Shown here one piece after another: positions 39,604-50,184 of a DNA stretch of 64,000 bases. The position numbers and the translations under genes are program-made. The number at the start of each line of letters is the position of its first letter. The stretch's first letter is position 1. The DNA lies in NCBI RefSeq assembly GCF_037265215.1, contig NZ_CP147737.1, positions 3,628,001 to 3,692,000 on the forward strand, read 5' to 3'. The notes below the pieces were generated by a model that was given only the letters and a program-made list of their open reading frames with translations, was not told the origin of the DNA and searched no databases. The stretch comes from Xenorhabdus griffiniae. GTDB taxonomy: Bacteria; Pseudomonadota; Gammaproteobacteria; Enterobacterales; Enterobacteriaceae.

Positions 39604-39631
39604 TTTTACCACTTTCACATTTTAATTAAAG

Positions 39632-39732
39632 GTATATGCATTAAACTTCAAGTTACAATTTACAACACTCTATGAAACCTGATTTCTCCTCGCTTCGCGG
39701 GGAGAAATTACACGAATTTTATAATTTAGATA
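39632..39732. repeat. Palindromic intergenic repeat, copy 8
   Basis: TATATGCATTAAACTTCAAG, core CTCGCTTCGCGGGGAG, and a decayed right arm (AATTTTATAATTTAGAT in place of TTGAAGT-GATTGGTATA). It marks the edge of the inserted MFS gene. Confidence 0.8.
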
Positions 39733-39853
39733 ACTTCAGGATATGAATAAATTTTTTATCAACGAGATAAATTCTATACACTAACAGCTACTAGGCTTAA
39801 TGGCACTATTGGTGTATTAACTTATGTCGTAGAAAAGATATAAGTATCTTGCA

Positions 39854-39881
39854 AAATGGCCTCTTATTTAGGAGGCCATTT
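39854..39881. terminator. Bidirectional terminator downstream of erpA
   Basis: Stem AAATGGCCTC/GAGGCCATTT with an 8-base loop; on the minus strand TTTT follows. It ends the erpA transcript, whose stop is 23 bases away. Confidence 0.8.
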
Positions 39882-39903
39882 ATTGCAATAGGGAATTTTC
39901 CCA

Positions 39904-40248
39904 CTAGACACTGAAAGAAGAACCGCAACCACAAGTGGTTTTTGCATTCGGATTGGCAACAATAAAACGGGAACCTTCCAACCCTTCGGTATAATCCACA
40001 CAAGCGCCTATCAAATATTGCAGACTCATGGGGTCAACAACCAATTCAACCCCTTGCTTCTGAATCGTCATATCACCTTCGTTAATTTGGTCATCGAAAG
40101 TGAACCCATACTGGAAACCGCTACAACCACCACCTGTAATGTAAACCCGCAGGCGCAGGTTCGGGTTATCTTCATCAGCAACCAGCACTTTGACTTTGTT
40201 GGCCGCGGCATCAGTAAACTGCAAAGGCAATGCAGCATCATCGCTCAT
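39904..40248 (-). CDS. erpA: Iron-sulfur cluster insertion protein ErpA
   Basis: A-type Fe-S carrier of 114 residues delivering clusters to isoprenoid-synthesis and other enzymes. The three conserved cysteines are present: [11 protein letters not shown] and the C-terminal [11 protein letters not shown]. Length matches E. coli ErpA (114). ATG preceded by GAGTAAAAAT. Divergent from hemL, as in E. coli, where clcA lies between; here nothing does. Confidence 0.97.
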   Translation of the reverse strand: MSDDAALPLQFTDAAANKVKVLVADEDNPNLRLRVYITGGGCSGFQYGFTFDDQINEGDMTIQKQGVELVVDPMSLQYLIGACVDYTEGLEGSRFIVANPNAKTTCGCGSSFSV

Positions 40249-40469
40249 ATTTTTACTCCAGTCCGGTTTTCCGGTAAAAATTCTCGGAAAGTTATTTTAT
40301 GCTTTCTGATCAGTTGTCGAGATTATCCAATACCTGACTGATTCGTTCAAGTTTTGCCACATGAATGCAATAAACCGAACGATGAAGGGCATATGATGAT
40401 TTGGCTTCCCTATTGGGGTACTTTAAAATGACATTCTCATATTCCGTTATCTTTCAGGAGCTTTTATTG

Positions 40470-41753
40470 ATGAGCCAGTCCGAAACGCTTTACTCTCAGG
40501 CAAAACAGGTGATCCCCGGTGGAGTCAATTCACCAGTACGCGCTTTTAACGGTGTTGGTGGGACACCCGTCTTTATTCAACGTGCGAATGGGGCTTACCT
40601 TTATGATGTTGATGGTAATGCCTATATCGATTATGTCGGTTCATGGGGACCAATGGTTCTTGGGCATAATCACCCTGCTATCCGCAATGCCGTCATTGAG
40701 GCCGCAGAACGTGGTTTGAGTTTTGGCGCTCCTACCGCGGCCGAAGTGGAAATGGCAAAACGAGTCACTGAACTGGTGCCTTCTATGGATATGGTGCGTA
40801 TGGTGAACTCCGGAACAGAAGCCACTATGAGTGCCATTCGTCTGGCTCGTGGTTATACCCAACGTGATAAAATCATCAAATTCGAAGGTTGCTACCACGG
40901 CCATGCTGATTGCTTGCTGGTAAAAGCCGGCTCAGGTGCCCTGACGATTGGTCAGCCCAACTCTCCAGGTGTGCCCGCTGACTTCGCTAAACACACCCTG
41001 ACTTGTGTTTACAATGACCTAAATTCTGTCCGTGAAGCCTTCGAAAAATATCCAGCAGAAATCGCCTGTATTATCGTCGAACCCGTCGCGGGCAATATGA
41101 ACTGCATTCCACCGCTACCAGAATTCCTGCCGGGCCTGCGTAAGCTGTGTGATGAATTTGGCGCCCTGCTCATTATTGACGAAGTGATGACTGGTTTTCG
41201 TGTTGCACTGGGTGGCGCACAAGAATATTACGATGTTAAGCCAGATTTGACATCCCTTGGAAAAATCATCGGTGGCGGTATGCCTGTGGGGGCTTTTGGT
41301 GGCCGTCTGGAAATCATGGAAAAATTAGCACCAACTGGCCCTGTTTATCAGGCGGGCACCCTTTCTGGTAATCCAATCGCAATGGCTGCCGGTCTTGCTT
41401 GCCTGAAAGAAGTAGCCCAAGTTGGTGTTCATCAGCGTTTAGGGGAACTGACCGACAAACTGGCGGCGGGTTTAAAACATGCCGCATCAGCAGCCGGCAT
41501 CCCTCTGGTTGTTAACCACGTTGGCGGTATGTTCGGTATTTTCTTTACCGATGCGGAAAGCGTTACCTGTTATCAGGATGTCATGAAGTGCGATGTGGAA
41601 CGTTTCAAGCAATTCTTCCACTTGATGCTGGATGAAGGTATCTATCTGGCTCCTTCAGCGTTTGAAGCCGGTTTTATGTCCATCGCTCATTCAGATGAAG
41701 ATATTCAACGCACTGTTGATGCGGCAGCACGTTGTTTTGCAAAACTACAATAA
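40470..41753 (+). CDS. hemL: Glutamate-1-semialdehyde 2,1-aminomutase
   Basis: PLP enzyme making 5-aminolevulinate, the tetrapyrrole precursor, by the C5 pathway. The 427-residue product has the PLP Lys265 in [19 protein letters not shown], the cofactor Asp in [12 protein letters not shown], and [11 protein letters not shown] near the front. Start at the ATG of MSQSETLYS because CAGGAG lies 9 bases upstream; the frame opens 69 bases earlier at a TTG without similarity. The fhu genes that lie beyond hemL in E. coli are absent here. Confidence 0.98.
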   Translation: MSQSETLYSQAKQVIPGGVNSPVRAFNGVGGTPVFIQRANGAYLYDVDGNAYIDYVGSWGPMVLGHNHPAIRNAVIEAAERGLSFGAPTAAEVEMAKRVTELVPSMDMVRMVNSGTEATMSAIRLARGYTQRDKIIKFEGCYHGHADCLLVKAGSGALTIGQPNSPGVPADFAKHTLTCVYNDLNSVREAFEKYPAEIACIIVEPVAGNMNCIPPLPEFLPGLRKLCDEFGALLIIDEVMTGFRVALGGAQEYYDVKPDLTSLGKIIGGGMPVGAFGGRLEIMEKLAPTGPVYQAGTLSGNPIAMAAGLACLKEVAQVGVHQRLGELTDKLAAGLKHAASAAGIPLVVNHVGGMFGIFFTDAESVTCYQDVMKCDVERFKQFFHLMLDEGIYLAPSAFEAGFMSIAHSDEDIQRTVDAAARCFAKLQ

Positions 41754-41809
41754 AATATTCTGTTTTTCCAAACCTCAGACGTCACTATTCTCTATTATCA
41801 GTGGCGTCT

Positions 41810-42589
41810 TCACACCAAAGCCCGTATTGCCTGAATCGCTGACATTACCGCCAACACACCAAGTAATATCAGCATTAACCAGCGAAAATGGTGTTGGCTG
41901 ATACGCGATCTTAGGCGTGTACCAATAAAGAGAGAAAGCAGAGATAAGGCCGTTAATATGAGTATCGGCCATAAATACGCCGAAGAAAACAATTCGAACG
42001 CTTCCTGGCGTAACACCACTAACTGACTGATCTTGCCAAGTAAAAAGCACAAATTGGCGGCCCGTGCAATTTCATGGCGATCGCTGCTCATTGCTAATAG
42101 GCACATAATCAGGATAGGAGACATCGCATTGGTTGCCCCGCCAATAATCCCAGCGGCTAAACCAAACAGCGACAAAATGACTGGATTTTCCGGTAAATGA
42201 AAATGACTGCTACGAGTGCTGCTGACAATATAAAATGCAATGACACCACTCAATAATAATTGCAAGTAGGCAGGATTAATTAAGAATAAAAGTTTCGCGC
42301 CAATAACACTGCCAGTTAATGAGAAAAATGCCAATAAGCCATATTTATAGAGTATCTCACCAATCTTTCCACCTGAAATAACGCTTAAGATATTCACCAA
42401 TAAAGTCGGCCATAAAGCTAATACCACCGCCTCTTTTAATGGCATAAATAGGCTTAACGCTGTCGTACTGGCTATCGGAAAACCAATCCCGCTGATACCA
42501 TGCAATAATGCAGCAGTAATAAAGAGTAAGGATAAGATAAGGATATTCAAGGTGTTATATTCCCTGATGCAAGATGTTTCGTTTTCCAA
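41810..42589 (-). CDS. TSUP (TauE/SafE) family membrane protein
   Basis: Product of 259 residues with about eight hydrophobic segments in two similar halves. It starts after a short tail with ITAALLHGISGIGFPIASTTALSLFM, the glycine/proline-rich TSUP signature; the second half has LFGLAAGIIGGATNAMSPIL. These proteins are probable exporters of sulfonates, sulfite or related anions; no substrate can be given. The gene is convergent to hemL and is followed by an imperfect hairpin (AGACGTCACT ... AGTGGCGTCT) at about 41778-41815. Confidence 0.8.
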   Translation of the reverse strand: MENETSCIREYNTLNILILSLLFITAALLHGISGIGFPIASTTALSLFMPLKEAVVLALWPTLLVNILSVISGGKIGEILYKYGLLAFFSLTGSVIGAKLLFLINPAYLQLLLSGVIAFYIVSSTRSSHFHLPENPVILSLFGLAAGIIGGATNAMSPILIMCLLAMSSDRHEIARAANLCFLLGKISQLVVLRQEAFELFSSAYLWPILILTALSLLSLFIGTRLRSRISQHHFRWLMLILLGVLAVMSAIQAIRALV

Positions 42590-42606
42590 AGATAATACAT
42601 TAAATT

Positions 42607-42636
42607 AGCTCCCTACTCATTTTCGAGTTGGGAGCT
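42607..42636 (-). terminator. Hairpin downstream of mrcB
   Basis: Stem AGCTCCC-TACTC/GAGTT-GGGAGCT, about 11-12 paired bases, 16 bases after the mrcB stop. The tail on the minus strand is AATTTAATG, so its strength is uncertain. Confidence 0.6.
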
Positions 42637-42651
42637 ACGCTTTATTACTTA

Positions 42652-45129
42652 TTACTGTCCAAACATCTCACGTAACCAGCCAGGCGCTTCTTCTTCATTT
42701 TCCTCGATAGGCTGTTGTACCGATTGCTGGCACAACTTCTGTGGATCATCAGTCCAAACCGGTAATACCCTGATACCGCTTCCTTCGCAGTTGAAACTGC
42801 CATCTTCATTGACTGACATATCCACAATACCTTCCGGTGGACGGTTATTCAGTTCCAGTGGCGTTTCATTATCCAGATAACGACGATAAATCGTCAGTGC
42901 ACCCGTCGCTCCGGTTAGGTTGGTTGGGCCATTGTTATCACGTCCAGTCCAGACAATCGCGACTTCTTTGCCATCAATGCCGGTAAACCAACTGTCACGC
43001 AGATCATTGGTTGTTCCGGTTTTGCCTGCCAGGTGATATTTGCCATATTTCCCTGTCAGTGAGCGCCCTGTACCTCTCTCCACTACCTGCTGCATACCAT
43101 ATAGCGTCAGATAAGCGGCCTGTGGCGGCACAACACGCTCGGCCTGTGGGTAGCTCTGATAAATCACCGTACCATCTTCAGCAATGATGGAGCGCAACGC
43201 AGAAAGTTTCGCCCGATTCCCCCCGCTGGCAATCGTCTGGAATTCTTGTGCCATTTCCATTGGCGTGAGGTTAATCGCGCCTAATAACATCGCAGGGATT
43301 TGTTGGATCTCTTTCGCAGGAATACCAAGCGCAACCAACGTGCTGGAGATGCGGTCTAACCCAACATCCAGCCCTAAATTCACGGTCGGCACATTCATCG
43401 AACGCGCTAACGCGTCAATTAGCATGACACGCCCACTGAAAGTACGGCTAAAGTTCTTCGGTTCCCAAGGCTTTCCACCTGCTTGAGGAATAGAGAGAGG
43501 TTCATCCGCCAGCCAGGTATTCAGACGATATTTATCCGGCTGGCTCAATGCCGTCAGATACGTGGCTGGTTTAGCAAGTGAGCCAATCAAACGACGGGCG
43601 TTTAATGCCCGATTAAATCCGGCATATTGCGGCTGGGAACCGCCAACCATGGCTCTAACCTCACCGCTGAAACGGTCAACAACAACCATTGCCCCTTCCA
43701 GATCATCAACCTTGCGGGCTTTTCGCAGGGCAGCAACACCCTCTTCAACGGATTTTTCTGCCGCATCCTGCGAAACCGGATCGAGGGTAGTAAAGATCTT
43801 CACCCCTGACAAATCATTGACTTTATCGCCCAGCTTTTCTTGCAATTCCTGACGAACCAATTGCATAAAGGCTGGCTGTGGCGTAATCACCCCGCTTTTC
43901 GGTTTTACCCCTAACGGACGAGCACTGAGTAGATCATACAGCTCCTGATCGATGATTTTTCGGTTCTGGAGGATTTTCAAAACAACATTGCGCCGCTCCA
44001 GCGCAGTTTTAGGATGACGCCATGGGTTATACCACGAAGCCCCTTTGACCATTCCCACCAGCAGCGCCTGTTGATCTAAACTCAATTCATCAATCGGGCG
44101 ACCAAAATAGTACAGACTTGCCAATGGAAAACCATGGATCTGCTCATTACCACTTTGTCCTAAAAAAACTTCGTTCAAGTACAATTCCAGAATGCGATCC
44201 TTGCTATAACGCGCATCCATTAGCAACGCCATGTACGCTTCATTCGCTTTACGGATCAAAGTACGTTCATTGGAGAGAAACAAATTTTTCACCAATTGCT
44301 GCGTCAGGGTACTGCCACCCTGAATTGTACGTCCCGCGATCAAGTTAGCTAAAAATGCACGGGCAATGGAAAGCGGCCTGACGCCATCATGTTCATAAAA
44401 GTAACGATCTTCCGTTTCCAGTAAAGTCTGAACCAACAAATCAGGAAAGCCGGAACGTGGGACAAACAGACGCTGCTCACCATTGGGTGATTGCATCATG
44501 GTGATCAATTTGGGATCAAGACGGAAAAAACCAAACTGACGATGGTTTTCCATGTTTTCAATGCTGGCAAGATGATTATTATCAAAGGTCAACCGTGCCT
44601 GAATCTGCTCTTCTTTACCATCAGGGAAATCAAATGGGCGGCGTAACATCTCTATGTTATTCCCCCTGACGACAAATTCACCGGCACGGGTGATTTTTGT
44701 TACTCTTCGATATTGCATCCCCTCCAGCAGATGGATCATTTCGTCCTTGCTGTAATTCATGCCGGGTTCAAGATTGACCATCCGTCCGTACACCGCTGCC
44801 GGTAAATCCCAAACTTTTCCGTCAATACGCTCGCGAATTTTGTTATCCAGATAGAAGCCATAAATAACAATGAGGACCGCCAGCACAATAAAGATTTTTA
44901 GCAGCAACCACAAAAACCAGTGCCCGCCTTTTTTAGGCGGGCGGGAATTCGCACTGCGGGCGTTCTTCCCTTTTTTAGTCATGACTTCATCCTCATCGTT
45001 GTCGTCAAAGTTATCATTTTCATAATCATCATAATCATCCCGCCGATTGCGTTTGTTAGATGTTCGCCCACGACGAAGTCCTGATTTTTTACCCTTGCGT
45101 CCGATTGGCTGACGATCATCATCAGACAT
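42652..45129 (-). CDS. mrcB: Penicillin-binding protein 1B
   Basis: Bifunctional class A PBP (825 residues) that polymerises and cross-links peptidoglycan with LpoB. Order: basic/acidic cytoplasmic tail (residues 1-70), TM helix (about 71-93), UB2H domain, GT51 glycosyltransferase with catalytic Glu in LLETEDRYFYEHDGV and GGSTLTQQLVKNLFL, then transpeptidase with SxxK (GSLAKPATYLTAL), SMN and KTGTTNDLRD. Length fits E. coli PBP1b (844). It lies 49 bases downstream of hrpB on the same strand. Confidence 0.97.
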   Translation of the reverse strand: MSDDDRQPIGRKGKKSGLRRGRTSNKRNRRDDYDDYENDNFDDNDEDEVMTKKGKNARSANSRPPKKGGHWFLWLLLKIFIVLAVLIVIYGFYLDNKIRERIDGKVWDLPAAVYGRMVNLEPGMNYSKDEMIHLLEGMQYRRVTKITRAGEFVVRGNNIEMLRRPFDFPDGKEEQIQARLTFDNNHLASIENMENHRQFGFFRLDPKLITMMQSPNGEQRLFVPRSGFPDLLVQTLLETEDRYFYEHDGVRPLSIARAFLANLIAGRTIQGGSTLTQQLVKNLFLSNERTLIRKANEAYMALLMDARYSKDRILELYLNEVFLGQSGNEQIHGFPLASLYYFGRPIDELSLDQQALLVGMVKGASWYNPWRHPKTALERRNVVLKILQNRKIIDQELYDLLSARPLGVKPKSGVITPQPAFMQLVRQELQEKLGDKVNDLSGVKIFTTLDPVSQDAAEKSVEEGVAALRKARKVDDLEGAMVVVDRFSGEVRAMVGGSQPQYAGFNRALNARRLIGSLAKPATYLTALSQPDKYRLNTWLADEPLSIPQAGGKPWEPKNFSRTFSGRVMLIDALARSMNVPTVNLGLDVGLDRISSTLVALGIPAKEIQQIPAMLLGAINLTPMEMAQEFQTIASGGNRAKLSALRSIIAEDGTVIYQSYPQAERVVPPQAAYLTLYGMQQVVERGTGRSLTGKYGKYHLAGKTGTTNDLRDSWFTGIDGKEVAIVWTGRDNNGPTNLTGATGALTIYRRYLDNETPLELNNRPPEGIVDMSVNEDGSFNCEGSGIRVLPVWTDDPQKLCQQSVQQPIEENEEEAPGWLREMFGQ

Positions 45130-45178
45130 ACCGAATTCTCCAAATGTTTATTAACTACCGGCAAGTAAATGCAAACTA

Positions 45179-47683
45179 TTACATCTGCTTCTTCACGCGC
45201 CTGGTTGGTGCTGTGTTGGCAGGATCATCTGGCCACAAATGTTTGGGGTAACGCCCTTTCATCTCTTTTTGCACCTCACGATAAGTTCCCTGCCAAAACG
45301 CAGCAAGATCTTGTGTGATCTGTAATGGACGATGGGCAGGAGATAACAACTCAATGACAACCGGAACTCGTCCTTTCGCCAATACTGGATTTTGCTGCTC
45401 TCCGTACATTTCCTGCATCCTCACTGACAATACCGGAGGTTTATCATGGAAATACTGGATGGTGATCCTGCTCCCCGTTGGCACAGTGTAATTAGTAGGC
45501 AATTCATTATCCAGTATTTGCCGTTGTTGCCAATCAAGCAATTCCATCAGGCAGGAGGATAGCTCAATCTGGCGCAAGCCTTTTAAATTATCAACACCAT
45601 CCAGGGCAGGCAGCAACCACTGTTCAAGGGAGTTCAATAATGCTTCGTCATCAACCCCAGGCCAGTTCACTTCCGGTAGCCATTCTGTTGCTCTTTGCAG
45701 GCGAATACGCAACTGCAACGCCTCCTGTGACCAATTTAATGCCGATATCCCTTCTTGTCTTACCCAATTCAACAAGGCTTCCTGTAATTCCGCTGCCGAA
45801 GGTTTTGCCAATGGCTGGGCTTTGACAATTAATCGCCCACATTGCAAACGCTTCCACGCCCGTAATGAGCCTTTATTATCATCCCACTCTACGGTTGTAT
45901 GCTCAGTAAACAGATGAGGGTATTGCTTTATGGTCTGTTCAACCACCAACGGACAGGCAAGCAAAACCTGTGCATCAGGATGGCTATTTCCCTGCTGTAA
46001 CGAAGGAGTCACTAACCAAGCCTCACCCGACAGAGGCTCTTCACGTTCCAGCGCGACCCCCAAACCATTGGCTAATTGAAAACGGCCAAGATTATCGCGG
46101 TTTTTAGCGATCCGATCTGGAAACCCCTGAACCAAGAGTTCAGGCACAAGATCTAATCTGAGGCTTCCAGCATGGCTTGTTTTATCCGACAGTTGATTTG
46201 TAAAATTCCTGATGAGCTGATTGGCGCGTTGCTGCCAATGACGCTGATTTGCTGTCAGCCAATAGAGCAGGTCAGGCTGTCCACGACGCGGTGGTTCTTC
46301 CAAAATAGCCACCAATTTCGCTGCCGTTACCAATGCTGCACGGCTTTTGCCTTCTTTATCATCGCTTTCCTGAGCTGAACACAGTATCGCCGCCAAACGC
46401 GGTTCGCTGCCGAATTCCGCCATTTGCCAACCACGGGAAGTCAATTGCTGGTTGTCATCCAACGCCCCTAAGCGCAGCAACAGGGATTCTGCAACCGCCA
46501 ATGCGGGTTGTGGTGGATTATCCAACCAATGAAGCTGGGAACTGTCACGACATCCCCACTGTAATAAAGAGAGCAGCAGGCCGCTTAAATCTGAATGCAA
46601 GATCTCCGGCTCGTTGTGTTCTCTGGCTCTTTCTGCCTGCTCCTGACTAAATAAATGCCAACAAACACCGGCCTCTAATCGCCCAGCCCGCCCTGCCCGC
46701 TGCACCATCGATGCCTGGCTGATGCGTTGGGTAATTAAACGTGTCAGGCCACTCTTCGGTTCAAATCGACCGGAGCGCTCTAGTCCGCTGTCTACCACTA
46801 ACCGAATACCTTCAATCGTCAGACTGGTTTCTGCAATATTGGTGGCAAGCACGACTTTGCGCATTCCCACTGGTGCTGGTGTTATTGCTTTGCGTTGTTC
46901 TGCCAACGACAATGCCCCATACAATGGACACAACAGCGTATCGCCATTGATCTTATCTTCCAATTGCAACATTATCCGCTGAATTTCACCGACGCCGGGC
47001 AGAAACAGCAACAACGATCCCGTTTCTTGCTGCAATAACCGCAATACCGCCGATGCAACTGATTGTTCAAAAGGTTGATGAGTAGGAAGTGGATGATATG
47101 ACCTCGTTACCGGATAACTGCGTCCTTCTGACACAATTACAGGGGCATCAGGTAATAAAGTAGAAAGGCGCTGGTTATCCAATGTTGCCGACATCACCAG
47201 AATACGCAGGTCATCGCGCAACCCTTCCTGCACATCCAGCAACAATGCCAATGCAAGATCGGCCTGTAAACTACGTTCATGAAATTCATCAAGGATGACA
47301 AGAGAGACACCGTTCAATTCAGGATCTTGTTGTAGCATACGCGTCAGGATCCCTTCGGTCACAACCTCAAGCCGTGTTGCATCACTGACTTTGGTTTCCG
47401 AACGCATCCGGTAGCCGATGGTCATACCAACAGGTTCATTGAGTTGTTCGGCGAGACGTTCAGCCACACTCCGTGCAGCAATCCGTCGCGGTTCCAGCAT
47501 AATGATGCGCCCTGACAATGGTGCCTGCTGTAAAATCGCCAATGGCAATCCGGTCGATTTTCCAGCTCCCGTTGGTGCATGTAGTAACACTTGCTGCGAC
47601 GTTTGCAGTGCCGCAATAACGGATCCCACCACGTCATAAATAGGTAATAAGTCACAAATGGGCAATGACAAAAGGATCACCAT
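45179..47683 (-). CDS. hrpB: ATP-dependent RNA helicase-like protein HrpB
   Basis: DEAH-type helicase of 834 residues, role in bacteria poorly known. Walker A APTGAGKSTGLPL, the DExH box LDEFHERSLQADLAL, motif III SATLDNQRL, and the helicase C motifs (TNIAETSLTIEGI, QRAGRAGRLEAG) are in order. A C-terminal HrpB-specific domain follows (ending KGRYPKHLWPDDP). The chosen ATG lies without a clear ribosome site; TTG four codons further in (SLPICDLLPIYD) could be the real start. Divergent from sfsA, as in E. coli. Confidence 0.95.
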   Translation of the reverse strand: MVILLSLPICDLLPIYDVVGSVIAALQTSQQVLLHAPTGAGKSTGLPLAILQQAPLSGRIIMLEPRRIAARSVAERLAEQLNEPVGMTIGYRMRSETKVSDATRLEVVTEGILTRMLQQDPELNGVSLVILDEFHERSLQADLALALLLDVQEGLRDDLRILVMSATLDNQRLSTLLPDAPVIVSEGRSYPVTRSYHPLPTHQPFEQSVASAVLRLLQQETGSLLLFLPGVGEIQRIMLQLEDKINGDTLLCPLYGALSLAEQRKAITPAPVGMRKVVLATNIAETSLTIEGIRLVVDSGLERSGRFEPKSGLTRLITQRISQASMVQRAGRAGRLEAGVCWHLFSQEQAERAREHNEPEILHSDLSGLLLSLLQWGCRDSSQLHWLDNPPQPALAVAESLLLRLGALDDNQQLTSRGWQMAEFGSEPRLAAILCSAQESDDKEGKSRAALVTAAKLVAILEEPPRRGQPDLLYWLTANQRHWQQRANQLIRNFTNQLSDKTSHAGSLRLDLVPELLVQGFPDRIAKNRDNLGRFQLANGLGVALEREEPLSGEAWLVTPSLQQGNSHPDAQVLLACPLVVEQTIKQYPHLFTEHTTVEWDDNKGSLRAWKRLQCGRLIVKAQPLAKPSAAELQEALLNWVRQEGISALNWSQEALQLRIRLQRATEWLPEVNWPGVDDEALLNSLEQWLLPALDGVDNLKGLRQIELSSCLMELLDWQQRQILDNELPTNYTVPTGSRITIQYFHDKPPVLSVRMQEMYGEQQNPVLAKGRVPVVIELLSPAHRPLQITQDLAAFWQGTYREVQKEMKGRYPKHLWPDDPANTAPTRRVKKQM

Positions 47684-47763
47684 AATGAATTAACTTTCAA
47701 TGGCTGCCATTGTAGCATTAGCACCTTTGGTTTCATCCGCCCATTGGTCATGAAGGAAAGTTT

Positions 47764-48474
47764 ATGGAATTTTCACCTCCCCTGAAGCCTGCTACCTTAA
47801 TCCGCCGTTATAAACGCTTTCTTGCGGATGTCCTCACGCCAGAAGGAGAAACACTCACCATTCACTGTGCCAATACGGGAGCCATGACAGGATGTGCCAC
47901 GCCTGGGGATACTGTGTGGTATTCCACATCCGATAATCCCAAACGCAAGTATCCCAATAGCTGGGAACTCACACAAACCCAGGATGGTCACTGGATTTGC
48001 GTCAATACCCTCAGAGCCAATGACCTGATCTGCCAAGCTATTGAAAAAAATATTATCTCGGAATTATCTGGATATGAGCACATTAGCCGTGAGGTTAGCT
48101 ATGGCAAAGAAAAAAGTCGGATAGATTTATTGTTACAATCAAAACAAAAAGTTAACTGCTATATTGAAGTCAAGTCAGTCACATTGTTACAGGAAAATTA
48201 TGGTTATTTTCCTGATGCAGTCACAATTCGGGGGCAAAAACATTTACGTGAGCTATCATTGATAGCACAACAAGGTCAGCGCGCTGTCTTGTTATTTGCT
48301 GTCTTACATTCTGGGATCTGTCAGGTTACGGCAGCGAAACATATTGACCATGATTATGCCTTCCTTTTGGAACAAGCATGTCAATCAGGGGTCGAAGTAA
48401 TCTGTTATAAGGCCAACATAACGGCAAAAGGGATGGTTATAAGTGACAAATTACCTTTTGTATCAATAGAATAA
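47764..48474 (+). CDS. sfsA: Sugar fermentation stimulation protein A
   Basis: DNA-binding, nuclease-fold protein of 236 residues; multicopy SfsA raises maltose use in E. coli, but its natural role is unclear. Family marks: [10 protein letters not shown] near the start, [22 protein letters not shown] and [11 protein letters not shown], with a PD-D/ExK-like arrangement (IDLLL ... IEVKS), and [24 protein letters not shown] lies 6 bases before the ATG. Followed by dksA as in E. coli. Confidence 0.96.
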   Translation: MEFSPPLKPATLIRRYKRFLADVLTPEGETLTIHCANTGAMTGCATPGDTVWYSTSDNPKRKYPNSWELTQTQDGHWICVNTLRANDLICQAIEKNIISELSGYEHISREVSYGKEKSRIDLLLQSKQKVNCYIEVKSVTLLQENYGYFPDAVTIRGQKHLRELSLIAQQGQRAVLLFAVLHSGICQVTAAKHIDHDYAFLLEQACQSGVEVICYKANITAKGMVISDKLPFVSIE

Positions 48475-48668
48475 TTTGTAAACAAACTATCCTGACGAGA
48501 GGGGTTTTGTAACATATTTAGGCAGTAAACATGTCTGCCTTCACACCATTGCAAAACTAATGACAGGAACAATTGCCAACCTCGCAGTCATCTGTTATTT
48601 ATAGCGGCCTATTTTTTTCCCCTCCTGTGGGGGACTCGTTTGATAGTGCGTGTGTAAGGAGAAGCATT

Positions 48669-49124
48669 ATGCAAGAAGGGCAAAAACGCAAAACCTCGTC
48701 CTTGAGCATTCTCGCCATCGCTGGGGTAGAACCTTACCAGGAAAAGCCAGGCGAAGAATACATGAACGATGCCCAGTTAAAGCATTTCAAGCTGATTCTG
48801 GAAGCATGGCGCAATCAACTCAGGGATGAAGTAGACCGTACTGTATCTCATATGCAAGATGAGGCAGCAAACTTCCCTGATCCAGTTGACCGTGCGGCGC
48901 AAGAAGAAGAATTCAGCCTTGAATTACGTAATCGGGATCGTGAGCGTAAGTTGATCAAAAAGATCGAAAAAACGCTGAAAAAGGTCGAAGAAGAAGACTT
49001 TGGCTATTGTGAAGCCTGTGGGATTGAAATCGGCATCCGCCGTTTAGAGGCTCGTCCAACAGCCGATTTATGTATTGACTGCAAGACGTTAGCCGAAATT
49101 CGTGAAAAACAAATGGCTGGCTAA
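48669..49124 (+). CDS. dksA: RNA polymerase-binding transcription factor DksA
   Basis: Binds the RNA polymerase secondary channel and works with ppGpp to retune transcription. The 151-residue product has the coiled coil with the tip Asp residues ([20 protein letters not shown]) and the C4 zinc finger ([17 protein letters not shown] ... CIDC), and its length matches E. coli DksA. Start chosen at [10 protein letters not shown] because AAGGAG lies 7 bases upstream; an open frame of 32 more codons runs through a C-rich hairpin leader (about 48619-48632) and is not coding. relA is also in this window, 29 kb away. Confidence 0.97.
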   Translation: MQEGQKRKTSSLSILAIAGVEPYQEKPGEEYMNDAQLKHFKLILEAWRNQLRDEVDRTVSHMQDEAANFPDPVDRAAQEEEFSLELRNRDRERKLIKKIEKTLKKVEEEDFGYCEACGIEIGIRRLEARPTADLCIDCKTLAEIREKQMAG

Positions 49125-49180
49125 CCAATAGGGTTAAGTACGGCGCATTTAGCGCCGTATGCCCCTATGTTGAATCGACT

Positions 49181-50062
49181 ATGACCCAATCCAGACATTC
49201 CTCGTTATATATTGGACGCTTTGCTCCATCTCCTTCCGGCGATCTCCATTTTGGCTCTCTGGTAACTGCACTAGGCAGTTATCTGCAAGCCCGTGCCTGT
49301 CACGGCAAATGGCTGATGCGTATTGATGATATTGATCCTCCACGGGAAATTCCCGGAGCAGACAAGCGGATATTGCAAACTCTTGAGCATTATGGCCTTT
49401 ACTGGGATGGTGAAGTTCTCTATCAATCCCAGCGTCATGATGCTTACCGTGCCATTCTCGATCAATTAAAACAGCAAGGAGACAGCTATTACTGCACCTG
49501 CACCCGCCAACGCATCCAACAACTGGGCGGCTTTTATAATGGGCATTGCCGACATTTACCTATGCCAGCTCACAACGCTGCAATTCGTCTAAAACAGCAC
49601 CATCCGATTTATCGTTTTTACGATAAATTGCAAGGCCATATCACCGTGCCGACGAAAATGGCTGAGGAAGATTTCATTATTTATCGCAAAGACGGTTTAT
49701 TTGCCTATAATCTTGTCGTTGTTATTGATGATAACTATCAAGGTGTCACTGAAATTGTCAGAGGAGCTGATTTAATCGAACCCACGGTTCGCCAGTTGTC
49801 TCTGTATCAGCATTTGAATTTTGCAACACCAGATTATGTGCATTTACCTCTCGTGCTAAATAAAGAGGGAAATAAACTTTCTAAGCAAAATCATGCCCAG
49901 CCGCTGCCATTGAGCGACCCAAGACCATTGCTTATTGATGCGTTATCATTTTTAAATCAGCCCACTATCGCAGGCTGGCAGGATCTCACAACAGATCAAC
50001 TGCTACAGCAAGCTATCGTCGGTTGGAATATAAACGCGGTTCCGCCAAAAAAACCTAGCTAA
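49181..50062 (+). CDS. gluQ: Glutamyl-Q tRNA(Asp) synthetase
   Basis: Attaches glutamate to the queuosine of tRNA(Asp). The 293-residue product resembles the catalytic half of Glu[22 protein letters not shown] with the HFGS form of the HIGH motif, a zinc knuckle [10 protein letters not shown]...GHC, and KLSKQNHAQ as the KMSKS-like loop. No anticodon-binding domain follows, which separates it from GluRS. In E. coli the same order dksA-gluQ-pcnB is found. Confidence 0.96.
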   Translation: MTQSRHSSLYIGRFAPSPSGDLHFGSLVTALGSYLQARACHGKWLMRIDDIDPPREIPGADKRILQTLEHYGLYWDGEVLYQSQRHDAYRAILDQLKQQGDSYYCTCTRQRIQQLGGFYNGHCRHLPMPAHNAAIRLKQHHPIYRFYDKLQGHITVPTKMAEEDFIIYRKDGLFAYNLVVVIDDNYQGVTEIVRGADLIEPTVRQLSLYQHLNFATPDYVHLPLVLNKEGNKLSKQNHAQPLPLSDPRPLLIDALSFLNQPTIAGWQDLTTDQLLQQAIVGWNINAVPPKKPS

Positions 50063-50171
50063 TAGTCTAAGTTAAATAAAGTCTTTCTATTGGTACTGTA
50101 AGCATTCTCAAAAAATGTCCAGTAAGTTATGATTGGCGGCTGTTTTTTGTTTTAATTGATCAGTCACTACC

Positions 50172-50184
50172 GAGGTGTACCATT
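50172..50184 (+). promoter_or_regulatory. Ribosome binding site and AUU start codon of pcnB
   Basis: GAGGTG at 50172-50177, then TACC and the codon ATT at 50182-50184. The site decides the start: the frame opened by ATT continues into pcnB and its first residues ([10 protein letters not shown]) match the known E. coli PcnB N-terminus (FTRVANFCRK), which also starts at AUU. Confidence 0.9.

Noticed and set aside
48573..48668. In-frame N-terminal extension of DksA
   Set aside because: The AAGGAG site and family length place the start at 48669; the extension runs through a C-rich hairpin leader.
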